This document shows, piece by piece, positions 1 through 10,300 of a DNA stretch of 25,718 nucleotides. Position 1 is the first letter of the stretch, and each line of letters starts with the position of its first letter. Both the position numbers and the translations under genes were made by a program. The notes below the pieces were generated by a model, which was not told where the DNA came from, searched no databases, and saw nothing but the letters and a program-made list of their open reading frames with translations. The stretch is taken from NCBI GenBank assembly GCA_937896505.1, contig CALBNP010000161.1:1-25718 (forward strand), in the 5' to 3' direction. This stretch comes from an uncultured Bacteroidales bacterium. GTDB taxonomy: Bacteria; Bacteroidota; Bacteroidia; Bacteroidales; F082.

Positions 1-12
1 TAAGCCGTTGAT

Positions 13-52
13 TAAACGTTTGTAATCGACTGTAAACGTTTGTTGTCGTTTG
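13..52. repeat. Short phased direct repeats (AAACGTTTGT)
   Basis: TAAACGTTTGT occurs at 13-23 and 33-43, exactly 20 bp apart, and a partial copy (CGTTTG) follows at 47-52, 10 bp further on. The core AAACGTTT is itself palindromic. The window begins just upstream, so the array may extend beyond it. It could be a small protein-binding array or chance in AT-rich DNA. Confidence 0.35.
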
Positions 53-110
53 CTGTCGGATAAATTGTTGATTATTTGTGTCTATCATAATTTAGGCAAA
101 ACAAATAACA

Positions 111-323
111 ATGTCATACCGAGCCAGAAGGGCGAGTGTATCTATTGTTATTTGCCACATTGGAAAAAAGCTTGCTTATGCAAAGGCTTGCCAACGAATA
201 GATACCCTCCTTCGTCGGTATGACATTCGTTGGCAAGCCTTTTTTTGCTGGACGAACAGATACTCTCCTTCGTCGGTATGACATAGGCCAGCCTATAGAT
301 ACCTTCCTTCGTCGGTATGACAT
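111..323. repeat. Cluster of four copies of a ~27-bp dispersed palindromic repeat
   Basis: The core TCCTTCGTCGGTATGACAT or a close variant ends three direct copies at 200-226, 258-284 and 297-323. A fourth, more diverged copy lies in the opposite orientation at 111-143 and shares the ends ATGTCATACCGA and GTATCT. The 200-226 copy sits in the loop of a perfect 18-bp inverted repeat (182-199 with 225-242). Spacing is irregular (58 and 39 bp). All short open frames here are translations of the repeat itself. This resembles REP/MITE-like intergenic repeats; whether it is mobile or transcribed cannot be told from one window. Confidence 0.75.
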
Positions 324-365
324 AGGCTTTTTTTGAAAAAGCAGACACTGATTTGAATGGTGACA

Positions 366-1082
366 TTAGTTTCCGGCGCAAGCAGCCGTGGCGGCGCTGA
401 TTTTGATGCCTGGAATATTCTCGAATTTGTGTGCGCACGATTCCAAAGTGGCACCTGTGGTGAGCACATCGTCAACGATAAGGATGTGTTTTCCTTCGAG
501 AAGCGCTCCGTTTTGGAGTTGGAAGATGTCTTTCACGTTTTGGTAGCGTTCTTCCTTCGATTTCTTGGTTTGGGTGGCCGTATTTACGGTGCGGACGAGG
601 AACTTTTCGCCAATGGGGATGCCAGTGACCTCTGAGATGCCGCGGGCTATCATCATGCTTTGGTTGTAGCCGCGTTTCTTCTCGCGTTTGGGGTGGAGTG
701 GAACTGGAATCAGATAGTCGATGCCTTGGAAAAGCGGTGCATTTTTGATGGATTCGCCGATTTGTTGCCCCAAGAAGATGCCGGCTTCCTTGTTCCCCTT
801 ATATTTCAGCTGATGGATAAGGTGTTGCACCTTGCCTTGTTTCGAGAAGAAGAAGCAGGAAGTGACGGCATGAAACTGCACACGGCCATAGAAATTCTGT
901 GCCGATGGATTGTCGGCATTCAGTTCATAGCCTGTCTTTGGCAATAGGTAGCGGCATTTGAGGCACACGGTTTCCTCGTCCTTGAGCAGCGGTTCGCCGC
1001 AGGCGGCACACACCCGTGGGTAAAACAGGTTGACGATACATTCTATCCATTCGCGAAAAGTCATGGCATTCAGTTTTCCCAA
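366..1082 (-). CDS. ComF family phosphoribosyltransferase-like protein
   Basis: A 238-residue protein of the ComF/GntX family. The N-terminus carries a four-cysteine zinc-binding element (Cys25, Cys28, Cys40, Cys43, i.e. CxxC-x11-CxxC). The C-terminal half is a type I phosphoribosyltransferase fold with the PRPP-binding motif ILIVDDVLTTGAT at residues 200-212. Family members are linked to DNA uptake in Firmicutes, but the role in Bacteroidota is unsettled, so no competence function is claimed. The ATG at 1082 overlaps the end of the upstream gene by 13 bp, which suggests translational coupling. An internal ATG at 1064 (MTFREW) lies just past that gene's stop and is a credible alternative start. 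It is the last gene of a minus-strand run, and downstream lies the repeat cluster. Confidence 0.88.
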   Translation of the reverse strand: MGKLNAMTFREWIECIVNLFYPRVCAACGEPLLKDEETVCLKCRYLLPKTGYELNADNPSAQNFYGRVQFHAVTSCFFFSKQGKVQHLIHQLKYKGNKEAGIFLGQQIGESIKNAPLFQGIDYLIPVPLHPKREKKRGYNQSMMIARGISEVTGIPIGEKFLVRTVNTATQTKKSKEERYQNVKDIFQLQNGALLEGKHILIVDDVLTTGATLESCAHKFENIPGIKISAATAACAGN

Positions 1083-1846
1083 GGCATTCTGATGTATTTC
1101 TTTCTCTCTTCGTCCATCCTACGCCGTTTTTCTTGTGGCGAGAGTTCCTCTTTGCTTTCGGCTGCTTCGTCGAGTTCGTAAATCTTATAGTCGATGGAAT
1201 AGTCGAGCGAGTCGGGGAGGAGTTCGTCGGTGCGGCCTTGTTCCTTCAGCACTTCGTTGAACATGCGCCGGTTGCGGAGTAGTCGGGCTTGGCGGCGAGC
1301 CGACTTGTTGAACTTGTCGTAAAGATATTGGATGGGACTGCCTGTGACGGTAGGCATGCCGTTGCCTTTGAGTTTCGGGTGGCGCACCCAATAGTCGTTC
1401 AGCTCGTCGTTGAGTCGTTGTATCTCGCGTGGCGTTGGCAAGGTGGGCATCTCGATGACCATCTGCTTGAAGGTCTCGTAATCGTAGAAAGGTTTGACGA
1501 CCACCTCTTTTAATGTAATGGTGTCGCGTTCGAGACGTATCATGATTGGGTCGCTGTCTGCCATGGTGGAGTCGATGGGGATGAGCCTTCGGGCAAAGCC
1601 GATGCAACTCACCCAAAGCGTGTCGATTTTTTTGGCCGAGATGAAGAACTCACCCTCGCGGTTCGAGATGGTGCCGCAGTGGGCCATCTTGCTGATGACA
1701 TGGGTGTTGCGCACGGGCAGTAGGCTGTCGGTGGTCATGACGTAGCCAAACACATGGATGCGGTCGCTATACAGTGCATCTTCGCCTTGGGCGAAGGCTC
1801 CGAGGCTTATCAAGAAAAGTAGCGATATCAGGATTATGCGTTTCAC
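1070..1846 (-). CDS. Secreted carboxypeptidase-regulatory-like domain protein
   Basis: A 258-residue protein with a clear signal peptide (basic MKR, hydrophobic ILISLLFLISL, then AFAQ). No lipobox cysteine is seen, so it is probably periplasmic. Residues ~30-110 look like a CarboxypepD_reg-like beta-sandwich: a 'GYV...LLPVRNTHV...GTISNREGEFFISAKK' pattern followed by 'VSCIGFARR' and the hydrophobic 'ITLKEVVVKP' strand, as found in TonB-receptor plugs and other Bacteroidota envelope proteins. The rest is charged and helical, with a basic/acidic C-terminus rich in E, K and R. There is no catalytic domain. It overlaps comF by 13 bp. A 106-bp gap separates it from the gene upstream. Function unknown. 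Confidence 0.8.
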   Translation of the reverse strand: MKRIILISLLFLISLGAFAQGEDALYSDRIHVFGYVMTTDSLLPVRNTHVISKMAHCGTISNREGEFFISAKKIDTLWVSCIGFARRLIPIDSTMADSDPIMIRLERDTITLKEVVVKPFYDYETFKQMVIEMPTLPTPREIQRLNDELNDYWVRHPKLKGNGMPTVTGSPIQYLYDKFNKSARRQARLLRNRRMFNEVLKEQGRTDELLPDSLDYSIDYKIYELDEAAESKEELSPQEKRRRMDEERKKYIRMPWEN

Positions 1847-1952
1847 TCGTCGATATTAGGATGCGAAAATACTACAAAAGCCTTAACGCAAGAAATTCTT
1901 TTTTATTTTTTTGCAGGCCGCAAATCGATGCGCGAGAAAACGGTGGATGAAT

Positions 1953-2486
1953 TCACTGGTTCAGCGACTTCAGTACTTTTTTCGCCTTGCTTTTCAACCC
2001 TGCTGATGCGTAATCCATGATGGTGCTGATAATGATTGCGACTTCTTGCGAAAGGTCAGGTTCGAGTTGGCAGAAATGTTCCAAGATGGAGAGTGCATTG
2101 GAGCGTGTACCTGGCGCATACGATTCGGAAGTCACGATTCCGATGCAACGGTCGTAGAGTTCAAAATGGGCGCGTTTCTCATCGTTATCCGAGATTTCTA
2201 ACAAGGCGTTTGCAACAAATAGAAGATTTCGCAAGATGCGTTCGTCTTGATATTGCATGGTGGCATCGTAGCAAGTGTCGCGATACGGGAAAATGACCGA
2301 AACATCCTTTTTGGCTACATGCATCAAGGCCCATCCAACGTTTTTCAGATAGTTTTCAGAGCAGCCTTGAAGCCCTTTCAGCAGGTCGCCAATCTCGTTC
2401 TCGTGCAGTAACAGGTATTCGCTGACGGCTGTTATATCATTGATTCCTAAATTATTCTCTAATATTTCGGTAAGTTGGTTGTTCAT
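1953..2486 (-). CDS. Conserved-looking helical protein, unrecognised
   Basis: A 177-residue soluble protein without signal peptide or membrane segment. The sequence is almost entirely amphipathic helix, with alternating leucine-rich helices such as 'ILRNLLFVANALLEI' (~105-119) and 'SNALSILEHFCQLEP' (~132-146), and a lysine-rich end. This is compatible with a HEAT/ARM-like helical repeat scaffold, but I do not recognise the family. It starts 28 bp after the stop of the DUF3109 gene and is presumably co-transcribed with it. No catalytic motif is visible. It is a real gene judging by codon pattern and operon fit; the function is not assigned. Confidence 0.65.
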   Translation of the reverse strand: MNNQLTEILENNLGINDITAVSEYLLLHENEIGDLLKGLQGCSENYLKNVGWALMHVAKKDVSVIFPYRDTCYDATMQYQDERILRNLLFVANALLEISDNDEKRAHFELYDRCIGIVTSESYAPGTRSNALSILEHFCQLEPDLSQEVAIIISTIMDYASAGLKSKAKKVLKSLNQ

Positions 2487-2514
2487 TGGTTTTGCTTTTT
2501 GGGGCTTGATGCAG

Positions 2515-3078
2515 TTATTGTTTTGTCAGCATCTTTTCCAAGCGTGTGTACCAATCCTTGCCAAATTTTCTGATTAATGGTCCTTTGAGGAATTTCCACA
2601 GCGGAATGCCTTCCTTATCGCCTTTGCGTTTGGCGGGCACACAAACGCTCCACTCGTGGTATAAAATATGGGTGAAACCGTCTTTCTCCATCAATCGGAT
2701 AGGGTAGAGGTGGCACGAGATAGGTTTCCAGAAGTCGCATTTGCCTTCGAGATAGGCTTTTTCGATGGCGCATAGGGCCGTGCCGTTCTCATGGAAATAG
2801 ACGAAAGCACACTCTTCGCCGTTCACCAAAGGCGTCACCAGTTCGCCGCATTCGTCGTAGTCATACACGTCGTTGTCTTCCACCACTTGTATGCCTTCGG
2901 GTCGCATGTAAGGTTTGATGGCGTCGAGGTTTTCCTCAATCTTTTCGATTTCGCTTTCTTCCAAAGGCGCACCGGCATCGCCAGCCACACAGCACCAGCC
3001 CTTGCAGCGAGGCAAGTCGCAGCAAAAACGGGCGTTCAGAAATTCGTCGCTCACGACGATGTTGTCGAGTATAATCAT
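2515..3078 (-). CDS. DUF3109 family cysteine-rich protein
   Basis: A 187-residue protein matching the DUF3109 family, common in Bacteroidota. It has eleven cysteines (19, 20, 25, 29, 30, 77, 90, 103, 114, 122, 146). The N-terminal cluster FCCDLPRCKGWCC and the later 'KCDFWKPISCHLYPIR' are the family signature and resemble the metal-binding cysteines of YkgJ-type proteins. Iron-sulfur or zinc binding is plausible by analogy but not shown. It is the first gene of the minus-strand run and diverges from the ornithine carbamoyltransferase gene across 123 bp. A TATTTTTG element (minus strand, 3083-3090) sits only a few bases before the ATG, so the message may have a very short leader. Confidence 0.85.
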   Translation of the reverse strand: MIILDNIVVSDEFLNARFCCDLPRCKGWCCVAGDAGAPLEESEIEKIEENLDAIKPYMRPEGIQVVEDNDVYDYDECGELVTPLVNGEECAFVYFHENGTALCAIEKAYLEGKCDFWKPISCHLYPIRLMEKDGFTHILYHEWSVCVPAKRKGDKEGIPLWKFLKGPLIRKFGKDWYTRLEKMLTKQ

Positions 3079-3152
3079 GCCGCAAAAATAATCTAAAGAT
3101 GAGTGCGTTGGGAATATTGGTACATATTTTCAAAACCAACACAAAGATTTAT

Positions 3153-3160
3153 TACTTTTG
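3153..3160 (+). promoter_or_regulatory. Putative Bacteroides-type -7 element for the OTC gene
   Basis: TACTTTTG matches the Bacteroidota -7 consensus TAnnTTTG and lies 41 bp before the ATG at 3202. The matching -33 element is weak (TTTC at 3128-3131, spacer 21 bp). Confidence 0.45.
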
Positions 3161-3201
3161 CAGCACTTTTTTGAATCGTTTAACATTTAATTGATAAAGA
3201 A

Positions 3202-4203
3202 ATGGCTTTCAACCTCAGAAACAGAAATTTCCTGAAGCTTTTGGATTTCACTCCAGAAGAAATCAGATTTTTCCTGAAACTTGCTGCCGACCTTAAGGCC
3301 GCCAAGTATGCAGGCACCGAACAACCACATTTGACTGGCAAGAACATTGCCTTGATTTTCGAAAAGACTTCAACCCGTACACGTTGCGCTTTCGAAGTCG
3401 CCGCTAAGGACCAAGGTGCTCACGTCACCTATCTCGGACCAACCGGCTCACAAATTGGCGTCAAGGAATCGATGAAGGACACCGCTCGCGTCCTCGGCCG
3501 CATGTTCGACGGCATCGAATATCGTGGCTTCGAACAGACCATCGTTGAAGAACTGGCTGAATATGCTGGCGTGCCAGTATGGAACGGCCTCACCAACGAA
3601 TTCCACCCAACACAAATCCTTGCTGACTTCCTCACCATGCAGGAACACAGCGACAAGCCTCTCAACCAAGTCACTTTCGCTTACTGCGGCGACGCCCGTT
3701 TCAACATGGGCAACTCGCTGATGGTTGGTGGCGCCAAGATGGGCATGGATGTCCGCATCGTGGCTCCAAAGGAATTGCAACCCAGCAAGGAACTCATCGA
3801 CACCTGCAAGAAGATCGCCAAGGAAACCGGCGCTAAGGTCACTGTTACCGACGACGTGAAGAAGGGCGTCAAAGGCTGCGACTTCCTCTATACCGACGTT
3901 TGGGTATCGATGGGCGAACCAGCAGAAGTGTGGAAACAGCGCATCGACCTGCTCATGCCTTACCAGGTGAACAAGCAGATGATGGAAATGACGGGCAACC
4001 CGAACTGCAAGTTCATGCACTGCCTGCCAGCTTACCACAACCTCGAAACCAAGGTGGGTCGCGACGTGAACGCTCAATTCGGTCTCGATGGCATCGAAGT
4101 CACCGAAGAAGTGTTCGAATCGAAGAACAGCATCGTTTTCGACGAAGCCGAAAACCGTATGCACACCATCAAGGCTGTCATGGTTGCCACTCTTGGCGAT
4201 TGA
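3202..4203 (+). CDS. argF: Ornithine carbamoyltransferase
   Basis: A 333-residue enzyme transferring the carbamoyl group from carbamoyl phosphate to ornithine to give citrulline, or the reverse in citrulline/arginine catabolism. Visible motifs are the carbamoyl-phosphate loop STRTR (57-61), HPTQ (135-138), the ornithine-binding DVWVSMGE segment (232-239) and HCLPAYH (273-279). It is close throughout to the E. coli ArgF/ArgI and ArcB type. The SMG loop marks a true OTC; many Bacteroidota instead use N-acetyl- or N-succinylornithine transcarbamylases that lack it. No other arg or arc genes are adjacent, so anabolic (argF) versus catabolic (arcB) use is open. It is a stand-alone gene with its own upstream promoter and a strong terminator after it. 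The strongly biased codon use suggests high expression. Confidence 0.95.
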   Translation: MAFNLRNRNFLKLLDFTPEEIRFFLKLAADLKAAKYAGTEQPHLTGKNIALIFEKTSTRTRCAFEVAAKDQGAHVTYLGPTGSQIGVKESMKDTARVLGRMFDGIEYRGFEQTIVEELAEYAGVPVWNGLTNEFHPTQILADFLTMQEHSDKPLNQVTFAYCGDARFNMGNSLMVGGAKMGMDVRIVAPKELQPSKELIDTCKKIAKETGAKVTVTDDVKKGVKGCDFLYTDVWVSMGEPAEVWKQRIDLLMPYQVNKQMMEMTGNPNCKFMHCLPAYHNLETKVGRDVNAQFGLDGIEVTEEVFESKNSIVFDEAENRMHTIKAVMVATLGD

Positions 4204-4221
4204 TAATATCTGACAGATGAC

Positions 4222-4255
4222 AAAAAAAGAGGACGAAATTTCGTCCTCTTTTTTT
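4222..4255. terminator. Bidirectional intrinsic terminator
   Basis: A perfect 34-bp palindrome: A7, then GAGGACGA, an AATT centre, TCGTCCTC, then T7. It gives a GC-containing stem with a U-tract in either direction. It lies 18 bp after the OTC stop and between two convergent genes, so it can end transcription from both sides. Confidence 0.9.
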
Positions 4256-4280
4256 GTTTGTAGATAATCATTTGGTGTTG

Positions 4281-4308
4281 GTAGAGACGCAAAATTTTGC
4301 GTCTCTAC
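4281..4308. repeat. Perfect 28-bp palindrome (REP-like)
   Basis: The half-site GTAGAGACGCAAAA is followed immediately by its exact complement, giving a loopless 28-bp palindrome with no U-tract on either side. It lies 18 bp after the end of the giant minus-strand gene (stop at 4327). GTAGAGACG-type palindromes recur between genes in many Bacteroidota and cyanobacteria, so this is probably a dispersed repeat that may also assist termination of the minus-strand transcript. Confidence 0.7.
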
Positions 4309-4326
4309 ACAATCACCAATTCAAAT

Positions 4327-7300
4327 TTATCTGACAACGGTCAGGCGTTGTACGCTAACACCGCTTTCGGTAGCGATGCGGACCGTGTAGATGCCAGCGT
4401 TGAATTGAGCCATGTTGAGGTTCATTTCGTCGCAATCGACATCAGCGTCGTAAACGACCTGGCCAAGGCTGCTCACCACAGTGATGTGGTTCATAGCGTT
4501 GGCAACGATCTTCACATTACCGTTAGTTGGGTTAGGATACATAGTCACACCACCATTTTCGTCGATGCCGGTGACGGCAACGATGACGAAGTTGGCACCG
4601 TTAGCAGTCAGAGCAGGAACTGATTCACCGCAGTCGGAGATAGCAGTCACTTGATAGTAGTAAGTACCAATTTCAACAGCGTCGAAGTATTCAGTCTTGT
4701 TACCATCAATGCTACCAACCATTTCGTAATTAATACCGTTAATTGAGCGGTAGATGTTGAACGAAACGATGTTTCTGCTATCAGTCACCCATGAAATGAG
4801 AGCGCCATATTGGCCGTTTCTCCATTCGTAAGTGCCTTCGAGGTGTGAAGGAGCAGCGCAGTCGTCGTTAGAGCAGACTGGGCAACCCATTGACCAACCA
4901 TAGTTGTGGTCAGGCAGGTTTTGTTCGCCAGGATAGATAGGACGGACGCAATAGTTGTGGCTGCCATATTCATCGGCGTCGGTGTAGTCGCGGACAGTAG
5001 GACCAACAATATCAAGGTATTCACCATCGCGGGTGACGAGGAAGCCGATGATGTCAACTGGAGGCAGGATGCCGCAGTCGGTGCTGCCGCTACCAGAGAC
5101 CTTGCTGAAGTTGATGTTGCAAGGTTGGTTCGAGTAGTTGGTGATGACGAGGATGTAGTATTCGCCAGTTTGAGCGTTAGCAGGAATCATGCAGTGTTCA
5201 GTTGGGTCAGCTGAATAGCTGCAGCTCACAACCTTGTCGTAGGTCAAGCCGTTCGGGCATGGTGAGAGCGGATCGTCAAATGGGCCCCAGCAGCAGAAGT
5301 CGATGTCGTGTGCAGGAGTGCTGTACATGTAGATGTCCATGTCGCCTGGATCAGCTATCTTCATGTAGTACCAAGCTGGGTTAGGAGTGGTGTAGAGGCA
5401 GTCGTAGTCAGGACCGTTTTCACCGCTACCGGCATTGACGCCAGCTGGGAATTCATACATACCATTGTCGGTGCAGAATGGAAGGGCAAGTTCGCAGAGG
5501 TTGTTCTCGCGTGAAGCAGCATAGAAATCCATCATCAGTGAGTTAACGAAGTGAGATGGCAATGTTGACTTGTAAGCGTTGGCAACTTGAGCAGCCTGAA
5601 CCTTATCCATCATAGCGAATTCGTTAGCATTGTTGAAGATGAAGTCGTTGACAGCTTCTTCAAGATCCATGTTATCTTCATTAGCGCTGATGACGAACAT
5701 ACCGGCAGCTTCGCCGTTGATGACGTTGAAGCGGCCATCATTCATCAGGTTGTGGAGGAAGAACACACGTTCATCGAAGTTAGCGATGTCGGTGATGTTG
5801 AAGGCATAAACGCCATTTCTCAACATGCCAGATTCAGTAGCGTAGTCGTTTGCGTTTGGAGTCATTGGGCTTGCATTCAAATCTGGAGCATAAGGATTGA
5901 AGCCATTGTTGAATTCCCAGTGGATGTGGTTGCCTTCGTTGTTGTCAACGAGTTCGACGAAATCGACAGGTCCCCAGTGATCGCATGGTTCATAGACCCA
6001 AGCAACAGGTTCGCTCCATTCGCTCATGCCGGTGCTGTACATGACAGCGACCTTGCAGAGGTAGGTGTCGCCTTCTACGAGAGGAGCCTGATATGGATCG
6101 TTGGTATCCAACTGGCACATTGGGACAACAGTGTTGTGGTTGTAGATCGGCACGTTATCGATTGAGGTGCACATCACCTTATAATATTGGAAGTGGCGGT
6201 CGCCGCTCTTGTCATCAGAAACTTGGCCACGGTCAATGTCTTCCCACATAGCCCAACCGGTACGTGAGACATAGATGTCGTTTGCATCAACACCATTGAG
6301 GATTTCGGTCATCACATAGCGGAGCTCGGTATCTCTCCAAATGCTGACTTCTACTTCGATGTCGTAGTAGCCTTCGTGTTGGATCTTGAGGTTGTAGTCG
6401 CCTCTACGGAAGCTGTCGAATGCATAGTAGCCGGTTCCGTCGAGGATGATAGGATCAATAGGATACATTCCTTGTTCGGCTTCGTTGAGGTTGGTGAAGG
6501 TAACGGTGGTGCCTTCTGGGCTGTCGGCGCTGTTCAGCAACACGTTGACGCTGACATTGCCAAGATACATATCCTTATCGAGGCAGTTGGACCAAACGAT
6601 TGGTGATTCGCGAGGTTCTTGGATTGGTTCGTCGCCAGCGATAGTGCCGCCGCCTTGTCCGCCACCACTATAGGTGAATGTGGTCTTAGGCAGGAAGTTG
6701 CGTACGTTGGTACTCACTTCACCAAGGCTGCTGTAGCTGTAACCTTGGACACAAGCATTAGAAGCCTCTTGACCATAGAAAGAAGCGCTCTTCCAAGTGC
6801 CGATGGTTTCGTTGTAGAAGCCAATCAGCAGGTTGCCACCATGATAGGTATAAGGAGTGGTGAAGTTCACATCCATTTCGTCTTGTGTGCCATCGAGAGC
6901 GCCTTGGTAAACCACGGTGGCGTCAGCATAGCCAGTGTAGGCACTGATGGTGGTGTTGGCCACTTCCTTCATGAATACCTTGAAGTTGGCATCGCCCCAG
7001 CCGGCAGAAGCAGGAGAAGAGAGATAGAATTTCATCTTCGAGATTTCTTCACCGTTCATGGCACTGATTTCTGTTGCAGGAATGATGTATTCGCACTTCA
7101 GGTAAGCATCGGCAAAGAGACCATAAACTGGAACATACTCGTTGGTTGTGCCGTCGTCGCAAATGGTGAGTTCGCGGCGGGTAGCGGTTTCAGCCATAGC
7201 TTGAGTAGGAACAGCGGTAGGTTCTGACCAGGTGATTTCGCTTTCGCGGTTGCCTTCATACACTACGCCAACGCCCCACTTGTAGACGCCAGGAGTTGCA

Positions 7301-10300
7301 TCAGGCCATGACACGTCGATATAAACGGTGTCTTGAAGTTCACATGCCAAAACGACGGTGTTGCCTTCGGTGTAAGGAGAATCTTGGTAGCAATCGGTGC
7401 GATAGACGCGGAAGTGCTTGAAGGCACGGTCGGCGGTAGCAGCAACCGAATTGTTTTCGAGGCAGATGTAGTCGATGAACCAACGGTCTTCACCGCTATC
7501 CACCGAGCTGTCCTTAGTGTAGGTCCATGACAAGGTGTGAGTGCCGGCAGCAATATTATATTGCTTCAAGGTCCAGCTGCTGGTGCCAGTTACCGTACCT
7601 TTTTGGACTCCATCAATGTAGAATGTACCCTTGTCGAAGGTGCTTTCGCAAGAAATCATGCTGTAGAAGCTCAGCTTGCAATCGCGTTGAGCGTTGATGG
7701 TAACTTGAGCGGTTGAAGTGACGGAACTCACATGATAACCGCCTGATTGCATGCAGTAGGTGCCTTCGTATGGGTGTGAAGTGGTGATTTCCCAAGGATA
7801 GCTGGCTGTTGGGAATTCCCAGTTGTTGTGTGAGAAGTCGCCAGTTTCGAAGTCTTCAATCAACATGCTGATTGGGTTGAAGCCCCAATAGACCTTAACG
7901 TATGGTGATTCTGGATTGCTAGGATCTGGATAGTATTCAGCGATGACGTCAGCGACAGGCAGGAAGTTTTCGTCGAGGACGAAATCAACAGGTGCTGTGG
8001 TTTCGCCGTAGGTGATATCGATTGGGTTGCCGCAGAGAGGTGCATCCATTGGGTTGTAGCCTGGGCAAGAAGCCGAGCTGGTGTAGGTACCAGCCTTGAT
8101 TTCGCCGCCGTAAGCACCGGTACCGTCGGTGATGAAGTTGATGGTCTGTTCGTCGCCGAACTCGTCAATGCCGTTGAAGGTAACGGTAGCATTGGCGATG
8201 CCGGTGATGCTGTCTTGTTCATAGACGTGGCCAGCAACATTGCCGTTGCCGGAAACTTTAACGATGACTTCGTTTGAAGGAGCCGATTCGCCTTCGTCAT
8301 AGACTGCGGTGACATAGAAGCTGTAGCCGTCCATGTTGTAGGTCAGGCCTTCAACGGTGTAGTTGGTGACGACCTGGTTGGCAGGAGTCGAATAGATGAG
8401 TTCATCGTCCTGGTAGATGTTGTAGTAACGGTAGGTACGGTCTTGGATAGCGGTCCAGCTCAGCACTACGCTTTCGCCTTCGAAGAGAGCGTAGTCATCA
8501 GCGGTGAGGTTGCGAGGAACGTTGAGGTGTGTGGTGAAGCCCCACACTTCGCCGAGGGTCTCGCAGTTGCTGTTGCGCTCGTCAACACGCCAGAAGTAGT
8601 TGGTGTTGTTGTAGAGGCCGCTGACGGTGAAGCTCTGAGCGAGGTTGGTGGTCCAGTCGACGAGGACGTCTTCGCAGTAGTAGGTACTGCCGAACACGAG
8701 ACGGTATTCGGTGGTGTATTCGCCGAGGTTCCAGTTCAAGTTGACGCTTGCAGGTTCCAGATCGTCAGCGTCGTCGGCTGGTGAAGGATTGTCAGCCATT
8801 TCTGGGCAAGGAAGTTCGGTAGCATTGAGGACAACATCCCAAATGCTATCGGTTGAAGAAGCGGCGATGTAGTAGGTGCCAGGAATAACGGTCATGTTGT
8901 TGATGATGTATTCAGGTTCCGTTTCTTCGCGGTTTCTGCCGCCGCCAACGAAGTGGGTGTTGGCACGGTAATTACTTTGGGTCATATACTGAGGACCATC
9001 TTCCAGATCGTAAGCATTATCGTCATTTCTACTGTAGGCACTCATATATGTACTGCAATAGGTGGCTGCCCAATATGGATAGGTACTATATGAAGTGCAA
9101 GAACCAGTATTATCTTGGAAGATGACGACCAGGTTGTGGGTGCCGTCCCATGAGAATGCGCCGTTCAGCTCGAAGTCGTTCCATTCGGAGGTCACTTGGT
9201 GGCCGCCTTCAAATACGAGAGTCATGGCACTGAGGTCCATCGAAGTGGATGTAAGAGCAACGTCATCGACATTACCCATCCAGATCTTGATGGCGGTAGC
9301 GTTATGTGAAGTGCTTGTTACATTGTTATAGAAGCCAATGGTATTGATAGGGCCAGCACTCATTCCCATTTCTTCCAGTTCGCTTGCGAGGTACAGTTGT
9401 TCACTTACTCTATAATTGTAATAGCAATACAAAGGAGTGTAAGGGGTTTCAACGGTGCCATCGCCAACGATTACGTCGTAAGGCTCTGAAGCAGGACCGC
9501 CTTGTCCCATAGGGCCAGTGTAGTTGTTGTTGGCATCTGGGCCGCCAACGCCGTTGAAACCTTCGGTGTAGATAGCCATCTTACCGTTTTCGGCTCTATC
9601 GTTGTGGCCAGACTTGGTAACGGTACCGTTGAGGAGGACGTCCTGGTCGAAGGTCACCTTATACACTGCGTCTGGGCCGTCGTCTTGGAGGTCGCCAGGA
9701 AGCAGGTAGTTGTCGTGCAGGGTAACACCTTCTGTTGGGGTGTCTCTGTACTCGAATGGGTAAGCATCGTTGATGACGCGAGCCACTTCCCACATGTCGG
9801 GTTCTTCAGGAGTGTAAGGCTCTGCAGTGATGTCCCAAACGGCAGCTTCGCGGGTACCTTCGTAGATAGCCACGAACTGTCTCTCGACGAATTCTTCGTC
9901 GCTTTCGCCGGTAGCGATGAAGAGCTCAACTTCGTCGCCATTGTTGAAATTGATAGGATATTCAACACCGACCATGGTGAAGTAGCCATCGTTAGGAGTG
10001 AAGTCGAGGACGCTGACAGCGATAGGATTTTCGCCGTCGTAGGTCATGGTGAAAGCGTAAGGACGCATCCAACCACTTGCTGGGCGAGGACCCATGTTGA
10101 TGACGTCAAAATTGTCTTCGGCATCAACTACGTGAAGGCCAGGTTGTGGGGCAGGACTAGAGCCAACGGTGATGCCGAGGTTGTCTATAACAACCCAGTA
10201 TTGGGCATAATCCTGATGATGGAAGACCACGCGGACTGTTGTTCCGGCGTATGATGAAATGTCAACTGTGCGCTGTGTCCAGTCTATAGGCGCATCTTCG

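Noticed and set aside
200..323. CRISPR array
   Set aside because: Three direct copies of a ~27-bp repeat, but the spacing is irregular (58 and 39 bp starts), the intervening bases include parts of the same palindromes, one more copy is inverted, and no cas gene is present.
114..475. Small minus-strand proteins (60-96 codons)
   Set aside because: The open frames are translations of the repeat cluster and the 3' end of comF; they repeat peptides such as VIPTKEGIY and have no gene-like features.
9502..10254. 250-codon plus-strand frame and other long frames antisense to the giant gene
   Set aside because: They are shadows caused by the codon bias of the 2850-codon gene; the composition (V, A, G, E rich, without domains) is typical of antisense frames.
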